A stretch of 64,000 nt of DNA from assembly GCF_002483205.1 (NCBI RefSeq), contig NZ_DLHM01000006.1:144594-208593 (forward strand), written 5' to 3'. The notes beneath the pieces were generated by a model. The model saw nothing but the letters and a program-made list of their open reading frames with translations. It was not told the DNA's origin and searched no databases. The stretch comes from Flavihumibacter sp. UBA7668. Its GTDB lineage: Bacteria > Bacteroidota > Bacteroidia > Chitinophagales > Chitinophagaceae. Numbering within the stretch: position 1 is the first letter of the stretch; each line of letters starts with the position of its first letter. The position numbers were made by a program, and so were the translations under genes. This document shows positions 17,353 to 24,324 of this stretch, in pieces.

Positions 17353-17925
17353 ATGCGTTCTTTTATCCTGTTAACTACTCTTCTTATTTCCAACATTTGT
17401 TTCGCCCAACCCAAAGGCCTTGAAACCGGCTCGGAGGCTCCCGATTTTACTGCCGTCGATCAAAATGGTAAAAAGGTGAACCTGAAGTCGCTGGCAACAA
17501 AAGGCCCGGTGGTTGTATTCTTCTACCGCGGACAATGGTGCCCTTATTGCAATAAACAAATTAAACAAATGGAGGACTCCCTGCAGGTGCTTACCGGTAA
17601 AGGTGCCAGCATCCTGGCTGTGAGTCCGGAAGTCCAGGAAAACATCGCTAAAACCGTTTCAAAAACAAAGGCAAGCTTTCCGGTGCTGCATGATGAAGGA
17701 TTGCGTATTATGAAAGCCTATGACGTGGCTTATGATGTTGATCCTACTACCATCGAACGGTATAAAAAATACAAAATCGATTTTAATGAAGTGAATGGCA
17801 GCAATGGCGCCAAACTTCCTGTACCGGCTGTTTATATCATTAAAGACGGGAAAATCAGCTATCGCTTTTTCAATGAAGATTATACCAAACGCCCAAGTGT
17901 TCGAGAATTGGCGGAGCAGTTGTAA
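17353..17925 (+). CDS. Exported AhpC/TSA-family peroxiredoxin-like protein
   Basis: The protein has 190 aa with a signal peptide (MRSFILLTTLLISNICFAQ) and a thioredoxin-fold AhpC/TSA domain. The active-site region YRGQWCPYCNKQ gives a CxxC pair with the peroxidatic Cys in the position usual for Prx-like thiol reductases. The start of the domain, GSEAPDFTAVDQNGKKV, is typical of the family. The likely role is peroxide removal or thiol-disulfide exchange in the periplasm. It stands alone on the plus strand and converges on the 17947-18969 gene with only 21 bases between stops. No terminator is evident there. Confidence 0.85.
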   Translation: MRSFILLTTLLISNICFAQPKGLETGSEAPDFTAVDQNGKKVNLKSLATKGPVVVFFYRGQWCPYCNKQIKQMEDSLQVLTGKGASILAVSPEVQENIAKTVSKTKASFPVLHDEGLRIMKAYDVAYDVDPTTIERYKKYKIDFNEVNGSNGAKLPVPAVYIIKDGKISYRFFNEDYTKRPSVRELAEQL

Positions 17926-17946
17926 TCCAGGAAGCAACCTTACCAA

Positions 17947-18969
17947 TCACCAAATCAGTCTGGCAATCCGTCCGTTTCCACCGGCTAAATAAACCGTGCG
18001 GCCCGCTTTTGCTTTTTGTACCACATGATACCCGGTGACAGAAATGTTTTTCCAGTTGCGACCACCATCCCTCGAAATATCAACGCCGGATGTGCCGCAG
18101 CTGATCAGTTTATTACCGCGGACATAAGCTACCCCTGATCTGTAACCGAATGGCGGCTGCTCTGCTTTTAACCAGATTTGTCCGCCATTGCGGGTATAAC
18201 AGAAATTGCCCGCTGTTTCTTTATCTTTTGCAAAATCACCGCCCACAATTACCCAATGCCGGCCACCCCGCTTTTTTCCGGGATGTTTCAAGGCAATGGC
18301 ATTGGCACCTGTGCTGCTTTCACCCTGCTTCAAGGGCAATTCAAAACCCTGTCCGGCATAAAATACCCTCGATTGTTTACCACCACTTACAAAAATAGTT
18401 TCCCCTTTTTTGAGTGAAATTATATTACCACCACTGGCTGCAAAAAAAGCTTCGCCTTCAACCGGTGCGGGATAATTTGCCGGATAGGATTGCCAGCTTC
18501 GACCACCATCTGCCGTTTGCAAAAGCAGGAATTTTCCATCTATCGGATCGCCAATCGCCCTACCTTCTTTTTCATTTCTGAAATGGAGCGCATCAAGAAA
18601 AATACCGGATCGATTATCGCGATGAACTTCCTGCCAGCTGGCGCCTCCATCAAAGGTACGCAGGATCAGGCCGGGTGAATCAACCGCCAGAATTACGGCT
18701 GTCACCGCATCAAAGGCTTCAATATCACGAAAATCCCGTTTTTCATGTCCGGGTACCGTCATCCACTGAAAAGTTTTACCACCATCGGTACTTCGTCCAA
18801 CCGTTCCTTTATTTCCACTAACCCAAAGCAACCGGTCATTGACCACACTGAGTCCCCGAAAACTGATGCCTGGTTTCCCTGGCAGGCTATCAATTTTTTG
18901 CGCGCTGGTATGGTTGGCAGGAAGGAAAAAAACAAGGAATAGTATTCCGGACAGGAGGGTATTTTTCAT
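17947..18969 (-). CDS. Exported Ycf48/BNR-repeat beta-propeller protein
   Basis: The protein has 340 aa with a signal peptide (MKNTLLSGILFLVFFLP, cut near AQK). It has repeated Asp-box motifs (STDGGKTF, TFDGGASW, TADGGRSW, SRDGGRNW) spaced about 50-80 residues apart, the hallmark of BNR/sialidase-type propellers. The overall pattern is closest to Ycf48-like photosystem II assembly-type proteins, widely annotated as oxidoreductases in Bacteroidota without known reaction. No sialidase Arg triad is apparent. It is the last gene of a minus-strand run after the 257-aa membrane protein (18-base gap). Function in the periplasm unknown. Confidence 0.78.
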   Translation of the reverse strand: MKNTLLSGILFLVFFLPANHTSAQKIDSLPGKPGISFRGLSVVNDRLLWVSGNKGTVGRSTDGGKTFQWMTVPGHEKRDFRDIEAFDAVTAVILAVDSPGLILRTFDGGASWQEVHRDNRSGIFLDALHFRNEKEGRAIGDPIDGKFLLLQTADGGRSWQSYPANYPAPVEGEAFFAASGGNIISLKKGETIFVSGGKQSRVFYAGQGFELPLKQGESSTGANAIALKHPGKKRGGRHWVIVGGDFAKDKETAGNFCYTRNGGQIWLKAEQPPFGYRSGVAYVRGNKLISCGTSGVDISRDGGRNWKNISVTGYHVVQKAKAGRTVYLAGGNGRIARLIW

Positions 18970-18987
18970 GTAGCAAAAATGGGAAAA

Positions 18988-19761
18988 TTATCCCAACAGC
19001 GGATAACCCTTCATGGCCTGCACATAGAGCAACACCAGAAAAATCAACCAGCTTGCTGCAATGATCTGCATCGATCGTTTTGAATGGATCAGGTAAAATC
19101 CCAGTAAAGGAAATAGCTGAAGGGAATGCATGCCGAAGAAATGAATCACCCGCAGATCGCCATGGATCCGGCTCCAGTTCAGCAGGGGATATCCCTCGCC
19201 ACCATCCATGCCCCCCATACTATGGCGCATGATGGCTGACATATGTCCGCCTTGCAAGGCTGCCAGCACAAAAAACAAAATCCCCAACCGGATTCCCCAG
19301 ATATACCCCGCGTTCATCCATAGTGGAAACTCTTTCTGTTTAAAAAACAAATAACCGATATAAGCCGTCCAGAAAGTGTAAATCAATATCGCCAATCCCA
19401 TAATCTGATAAAGAATTGCATTGGGCCAGGAACTGATATTGAAATGCGATTGGTTTCCCAAAGCTGCCTGGGTTGTTATGATGCCCAATTCCACCAGCAT
19501 GGTCCATACAACCACCCAACTATAACGCCTGACTGCTTTTTGATTTTTCAGGTATACCATCAGCCAGGCCATGGTAAAAACGGCGGCTGCCAGCGCCAGG
19601 TAAAATTTCATGGGTTTGATGAAAGCCGGAATACCACCCACTTCCAAGGGACTCCACACAGCCAGCACTGCGCAGATCAGGGCTCCCAGTAAACTGATAC
19701 TGCCAACATAAAACAATATTTTGTTGCGGCTCTTAAGCTGTATAATTAGTTTATTCAACAT
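18988..19761 (-). CDS. Polytopic membrane protein of unknown function
   Basis: The protein has 257 aa with about seven hydrophobic segments spread over the whole length. Short loops include a His/Met/Gly-rich loop (MSAIMRHSMGGMDGG) and conserved-looking RIHGDLRVIHFFGMHSLQ, where several His in or near membrane segments could bind metal or heme. Family not recognised. It overlaps the 3' end of the ABA4-like gene by 11 bases, so the two are translationally coupled, and they may act together in the membrane. Confidence 0.7.
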   Translation of the reverse strand: MLNKLIIQLKSRNKILFYVGSISLLGALICAVLAVWSPLEVGGIPAFIKPMKFYLALAAAVFTMAWLMVYLKNQKAVRRYSWVVVWTMLVELGIITTQAALGNQSHFNISSWPNAILYQIMGLAILIYTFWTAYIGYLFFKQKEFPLWMNAGYIWGIRLGILFFVLAALQGGHMSAIMRHSMGGMDGGEGYPLLNWSRIHGDLRVIHFFGMHSLQLFPLLGFYLIHSKRSMQIIAASWLIFLVLLYVQAMKGYPLLG

Positions 19762-20185
19762 CGATCCAATAGTTTTTGGTGTGTATCCAGCGAATTAAAA
19801 TATAGAGCAGGAGACCAACCGGACCCAGCATGAACGTAAAAAACAAACAGGGGAGCAGCCAACCGATTCCAATGCCGTTTTTGCGCGCATTGTTTACAAT
19901 AAAAATTCCCGTCATTAAATCAAAAGCCAGGTAATGCACCCATCCCGCCAGCAGGGCTTCGCGATTGGTAAACAGGGCGGCCACGCCATCGAGCGTACTA
20001 AAACTATCGGGCTGCATGCCTCCGAAATTTTTGGCGATGAGATAAAAATAAAGCAGGCTCATCGCCAGTATAATAGTGCCGATCAATGCTTTTGAAATCC
20101 ACAAGGTTTTATGAAAAATAATCAGCAGAATCCAGGCAAGCATGGCAGCTGTACTGCTTAGTTGAAACAATTGATCGGCACTCAT
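19751..20185 (-). CDS. ABA4-like (DUF4281) membrane protein
   Basis: The protein has 144 aa with four membrane segments. The block GWVHYLAFDLMTG followed by LLPCLFFTFMLGPVGLLLY is the signature of the ABA4-like family, named for the plant protein needed for neoxanthin synthesis. The bacterial role is unknown and may concern carotenoid or other isoprenoid modification. It follows the TonB receptor gene after 38 bases and overlaps the next membrane protein by 11 bases, so it belongs to the same minus-strand unit. Confidence 0.75.
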   Translation of the reverse strand: MSADQLFQLSSTAAMLAWILLIIFHKTLWISKALIGTIILAMSLLYFYLIAKNFGGMQPDSFSTLDGVAALFTNREALLAGWVHYLAFDLMTGIFIVNNARKNGIGIGWLLPCLFFTFMLGPVGLLLYILIRWIHTKNYWIDVE

Positions 20186-20223
20186 AAAAAATTAGTTTAT
20201 CCGAATGTACTACTTGTGGTTCG

Positions 20224-22614
20224 TTAGAATTGAATCCGGTAAAGTAAATCTGGAAAGAAGCCCAATTGATTTACATTGCCAATGCCTCCCCGCTGTGCAT
20301 TATACCTGCGAAGAAAGATATTTTCCCTATTGGTTAAATTCTGCAAATCGAGGTAGAAGGTCTGGCTTAGTTTCCGCTTTTTGCTATTGATGCGATAGCC
20401 GAATTTTAAATCGAATCGCAGATAGGAATCCAGCCGCTCACTATTGTAGCGGCTCTCATCCAATAGCTCTCTTCCTGCAGCCTGCGATGCAGCCAGATCT
20501 ACCGGTGTGGCATACCGTCCGCCTAGCGTACTGAATCTTCCATCTACCGTAAACGCATTTTTTCCCTCTTTTCCGGTTTTCCATTCCTTGCCTCCTAATA
20601 CATTCCAAACATACCCGTAATTAAAGCTGGTATTTCGTTCAATGCCATCACTGCCTTTGTATTTCGATTCAAACAGCGATATGGTATTCAATACATACCA
20701 TCCTTTCTGCAGGAATTTTTCGAGGGTGATTTCCAATCCGTAGTTGGTGCCGCTTCCTTCATTCACCAATCCGGCTTTTCGGGGAAACTCAAAATCAGCT
20801 CCGCTGTTGATTACCGAAAATCCGGATGCGATCGATTCAACAGGTACATCAAAGAGGCGCTGGTAATAGGTTTCCGCTTTCAGACGCCAATTGGTACCAA
20901 ATCGTTTTTCAATGCCGGCAACCAGGTGATGCGCTTTGGTAAAATCCAGTTGTGCATTGGCATCGTTGATTTTTCCGGAAGTTTCATCTATTTCCTGATA
21001 CAAATACACCGGTAAGGGTTGTGTTTGTGCATGCAATCCATAAGAGAGATAAATATTCCAACCAGCTTTGGGCAACCAACTGATAGATGCACGTGGTTCT
21101 ACAATTGATCGATCATTAAAGCTGAAATATTGACCATGCAAACCGGCTGTAATCAGCCAATGCTCAGTTGGTTTATACCGGGTTTGGGCAAATGCCTGCC
21201 ATAAACTATAGCGACTATTATAATCGTTCAACACAAGGTACTCCTCAGTAGGTGGTTTTCCTTCCCGATCTTTTAATAAAGCATCCAGTTGCGATAGCTC
21301 TCCGGTAATACCAGCTCTCCAGGATAATTTGGCATTCATTTTCTGGTTGATATAACTACTCAGACTAACCGAATTGGTCTGGTTTTTTCGCTGCGTGATC
21401 TGCCATCGGTTTTGATAGGGTGGAACAGGAGCAGGGTATTGGTAGTTATCGAATTTATCGAGCTGGTAATTGTAGGCCACAGTTGTTTTCCAATAGGTGC
21501 GGGCGTTTAAATCCAGCTGGTGTTTGACTCCCAGAATATTCATGGTGTTTCGCACATAACCATCCTGATCCTGGCGCGCATAAAAATCACTGGTATCAAT
21601 ATCCTTCCCGATAAAATCAATGGAGCTGATACCACCCATTCCGTAAACGGAGAAACGTCCGAATTTAGTGGCCGCCGACTGGATATTAAACACCCAGTTC
21701 TGGTATTTTGGAACGGCATCCGTACCAATATTTAATGCCATTGCCTGACCAATCTGCACAAATGAATAACGATAACCCACCAAATAGGAAGCGCCTTTCG
21801 TTTTCTTGCTTAAGGGGCCTTCTGCCATCAGCTCCAATCCACTGAAGAGATTCACCTGGGTGGTAAACTCGTGCGTGTAGGCATTGCCGGCACGCAATTC
21901 CACGTCAAATACAGCGGCCGTGGCGTTTCCATATTCTGCCGGAAATGCACCGGTAAAAAAATCGGCCGATTTCAGCGCATTGGTGTTTAATATGGTAATG
22001 GGACCTCCGGTAGTGCCCAAACTTGCATAGTGGTTGGGATTTGGAGCCGGCAATCCCTGCACCCGCCATAAAACGCCGGATGGTGAATTACCTCTCACTA
22101 CAATATCATTCCGGTTATCATCATTCGAAATAACACCGGCGAAATTGGCTACCATTTTGGAGGGATCATTCCGTCCGCCTGAAAACCGGGTTACTTCTTC
22201 CATATTGATGGAACGGTTGCTGCCCACGGCATATTCATTGGAAGCCACTCCTTTTTTGAGTTTGGGCGCTTTCACCGTTACTTCTGCAAGTGTGCTGACA
22301 GCTTGTTCCAGAGAAATTTCCAATTGTACTTCCTTGCCGGTTGTGAGTAGGATTTCGTTTAATACAGCCGGACTGTACCCCATAAAATCTACCCGCAGTT
22401 GAATTCTACCAATGGGAACTCCCAATAGTACAAAACGTCCTTCTTTGTCAGACAGACTGGCAAAATTGGTTCCAATTACCTGTACACTGGCTCCTTCCAG
22501 GGCCTGTTCGGATATGCGGTCGACTATTTTTCCACGAATAGTTTGTGTTGCCTGCTGTGCGCTTACCCAAAAGGGAAAGCAAAGCAAAATGATTAGAAAA
22601 TACCTCGCAGTCAT
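20224..22614 (-). CDS. TonB-dependent receptor with carboxypeptidase-like N-terminal domain
   Basis: The protein has 796 aa from ATG 22614; an in-frame TTG 21 bases upstream is less likely. A signal peptide (MTARYFLIILLCFPFWVSAQ) is followed by a CarboxypepD_reg-like domain (residues about 25-110), a plug domain (DIVVRGNSPSGVLW, then LNTNALKSADFFTGAFPAEYG), and a long barrel of amphipathic strands ending in a terminal aromatic residue (FPDLLYRIQF). It has the Bacteroidota plug but not the full SusC signature, and no SusD follows. The likely role is TonB-driven uptake of an unknown ligand such as a siderophore, vitamin or metal complex. Two Crp/Fnr-type palindromes lie just upstream. Confidence 0.88.
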   Translation of the reverse strand: MTARYFLIILLCFPFWVSAQQATQTIRGKIVDRISEQALEGASVQVIGTNFASLSDKEGRFVLLGVPIGRIQLRVDFMGYSPAVLNEILLTTGKEVQLEISLEQAVSTLAEVTVKAPKLKKGVASNEYAVGSNRSINMEEVTRFSGGRNDPSKMVANFAGVISNDDNRNDIVVRGNSPSGVLWRVQGLPAPNPNHYASLGTTGGPITILNTNALKSADFFTGAFPAEYGNATAAVFDVELRAGNAYTHEFTTQVNLFSGLELMAEGPLSKKTKGASYLVGYRYSFVQIGQAMALNIGTDAVPKYQNWVFNIQSAATKFGRFSVYGMGGISSIDFIGKDIDTSDFYARQDQDGYVRNTMNILGVKHQLDLNARTYWKTTVAYNYQLDKFDNYQYPAPVPPYQNRWQITQRKNQTNSVSLSSYINQKMNAKLSWRAGITGELSQLDALLKDREGKPPTEEYLVLNDYNSRYSLWQAFAQTRYKPTEHWLITAGLHGQYFSFNDRSIVEPRASISWLPKAGWNIYLSYGLHAQTQPLPVYLYQEIDETSGKINDANAQLDFTKAHHLVAGIEKRFGTNWRLKAETYYQRLFDVPVESIASGFSVINSGADFEFPRKAGLVNEGSGTNYGLEITLEKFLQKGWYVLNTISLFESKYKGSDGIERNTSFNYGYVWNVLGGKEWKTGKEGKNAFTVDGRFSTLGGRYATPVDLAASQAAGRELLDESRYNSERLDSYLRFDLKFGYRINSKKRKLSQTFYLDLQNLTNRENIFLRRYNAQRGGIGNVNQLGFFPDLLYRIQF

Positions 22615-22662
22615 GGTTCTTGATTTTGACTGCAAGCTACTTGCACAATACCCTCATTTCCC

Positions 22663-22676
22663 TTAACATATATCAA
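22663..22676. promoter_or_regulatory. Crp/Fnr-type half-conserved palindrome before the TonB receptor gene
   Basis: The sequence is TTAACATATATCAA; the reverse strand reads TTGATATATGTTAA, which fits TTGAT-N4-ATCAA with one changed half. Its centre is about 55 bases upstream of ATG 22614. It lies 37 bases from the perfect box at 22700-22713. Confidence 0.55.
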
Positions 22677-22699
22677 GAAGAAAAAATACGAAACCGATC

Positions 22700-22713
22700 T
22701 TGATATTTATCAA
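22700..22713. promoter_or_regulatory. Perfect Fnr-type palindrome TTGAT-N4-ATCAA
   Basis: TTGATATTTATCAA is an exact two-fold-symmetric match to the classical FNR consensus. It lies 8 bases after the stop of the Crp/Fnr regulator gene and about 86 bases before the TonB receptor start. Regulation of the receptor operon by the neighbouring regulator is the simplest reading. Confidence 0.65.
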
Positions 22714-22721
22714 TGATGTGG

Positions 22722-23297
22722 TTAACGGGTCATTTTTTTGCGGATCCTGCTGAGGTGTTCGGGACTAATTCCAATTAAAGAAGCCAGCATATATTGAGGA
22801 ACCCGTTGGATCAGGTGGTACTGGTTTTCTATTATGTATTGGTATCGATCCTCCGGACTAAGTGTGAGTAAACGGGTGTTATATCGGGAGATCAGCACAA
22901 ATAAATTTTCCGCTATTTTTCTGCCAGCCTGCTCATAAACCGGTGCATGTTCATACAGTGTTTGCATTTGTTCAAAGGGAAGATTGATTGCGATTGTATC
23001 TTCCAATACATCCATGGATTGGGCAGCCGGACTTTGGGTAAGGAAGCTATCATATTCACTCAGGTATTCGCCTTCTTTGGCGAATCCGGTACAAATTTCG
23101 CGGCCCTCCACCGTATAATATAAACGGGCCAGCCCTTCCTGAATAAAATAGACTCCTTTACAAATATCACCTTCCCGACAAATCAAACTTCCTTTTGGAT
23201 AGCGTTCAATAACCAGTCTTTTTTCCAGTTCCTGCCATAGCAATTCAGTAAGCGCTGGAATCAATAATTCGTAGTATTTCCGGATACCATCAAACAT
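22722..23297 (-). CDS. Crp/Fnr-family transcriptional regulator
   Basis: The protein has 191 aa. Residues 20-115 form a cyclic-nucleotide-binding beta roll (YPKGSLICREGD, GVYFIQEGLARLYY). A helix-turn-helix near the C-terminus (YMLASLIGISPEHLSRIRKKM) recognises DNA. There is no N-terminal Cys cluster for an Fe-S centre, so oxygen sensing as in FNR is unlikely; the ligand is unknown. It starts 9 bases after purC ends on the same strand, so it may be co-transcribed with purC. The palindromes following its stop suggest that it controls the adjacent TonB receptor unit. Confidence 0.88.
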   Translation of the reverse strand: MFDGIRKYYELLIPALTELLWQELEKRLVIERYPKGSLICREGDICKGVYFIQEGLARLYYTVEGREICTGFAKEGEYLSEYDSFLTQSPAAQSMDVLEDTIAINLPFEQMQTLYEHAPVYEQAGRKIAENLFVLISRYNTRLLTLSPEDRYQYIIENQYHLIQRVPQYMLASLIGISPEHLSRIRKKMTR

Positions 23298-23306
23298 GTG
23301 TTGGAT

Positions 23307-24233
23307 TTAAAACAGGGTTGAAAGCGATGCTTCAACAGCTGCTTTTGTTTCTTCGTTTGTCCATGTTTGTGGTTCAAATTTTTCGCCGATTACTTTTTCG
23401 TACAATTGGATATATCGTTCACTGATGGTGTTGATCCAATCGGGTGTCATTTCCGGAACGGTTTGTCCTTCCTTACCCATGAAATTATTGGCGATTAGCC
23501 ATTCGCGCACAAACTCTTTACTAAGTTGTTGTTGCTTTTCCCCTTTTGCCTGCCGTTCTTCAAAACCATCTGCATAAAAATAGCGGGAAGAATCGGGCGT
23601 ATGAATTTCATCCATCAGGTAAATGGTATCACCGATTTTACCGAATTCATATTTGGTATCTACGAGAATCAGTCCGCGTTTTGCTGCGATCTGTTTTCCT
23701 CTTTCAAATAAGGCCAGGGTGTATTTTTCCAGCACGGCCCAGTCTTCGGCTGAAGCCAGTCCGTTTGCAATGATTTCTTCCTTACTGATATCTTCATCAT
23801 GTCCTTCTGATGCCTTGGTGGAAGGAGTGATGATAGGCGTTGGGAAGTAATCGTTTTCACTTAGTCCCTCTGGCAATGCAACACCACACAAACTTCGTTT
23901 GCCACTGTTATAAGTGCGCCATGCATGTCCGGTTAAATTCCCTCTCACCACCATTTCGATTTTGAAAGGCTCGCATTTTTTGCCAATGGAAACATGTGGT
24001 GCGGGAGATTCGAGTAACCAGTTCGGACAAATATCTGCTGTTGCTTTGAGCATGTATGCAGCTATCTGGTTTAATACTTGTCCTTTATAAGGAATAGGGG
24101 CTGGTAATATTACATCAAATGCAGAAATCCGATCCGATGCAATCATCACTAATAAACGATCCTGAATGGTGTAAACATCCCGCACTTTTCCTTTATAAAA
24201 GGCGGTCTGGAAAGGGAATTGAAATGGTGCCAT
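23307..24233 (-). CDS. purC: Phosphoribosylaminoimidazole-succinocarboxamide synthase
   Basis: The protein has 308 aa, SAICAR synthetase family. It ligates aspartate to CAIR with ATP in purine synthesis. Conserved blocks are present: GKVRDVY near the start, ASDRISAFDVILP, EMVVRGNLTGHAWRTY, the nucleotide-binding STKASEGHDEDIS, and LILVDTKYEFG with DEIHTPDSSRY. Length and motif order match the long-type enzyme found in Bacteroidota and yeast. It is divergent from the TonB receptor gene at 24325, with 91 bases between starts. Intact. Confidence 0.97.
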   Translation of the reverse strand: MAPFQFPFQTAFYKGKVRDVYTIQDRLLVMIASDRISAFDVILPAPIPYKGQVLNQIAAYMLKATADICPNWLLESPAPHVSIGKKCEPFKIEMVVRGNLTGHAWRTYNSGKRSLCGVALPEGLSENDYFPTPIITPSTKASEGHDEDISKEEIIANGLASAEDWAVLEKYTLALFERGKQIAAKRGLILVDTKYEFGKIGDTIYLMDEIHTPDSSRYFYADGFEERQAKGEKQQQLSKEFVREWLIANNFMGKEGQTVPEMTPDWINTISERYIQLYEKVIGEKFEPQTWTNEETKAAVEASLSTLF

Positions 24234-24324
24234 ATTGCGAAGTTATACTCCCGTTTGGAAAAAAACGGAACGGAATTAATAAATCCTTATTTTGCTCCTG
24301 TTTAACACATAAAACCTACGTGGT

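Noticed and set aside
24254..24294. Bacteroidota promoter before the TonB receptor gene at 24325
   Set aside because: TTTG at 24254 and TTATTTTG at 24287 are 29 bases apart and the -7 box is imperfect, so the match is weak.
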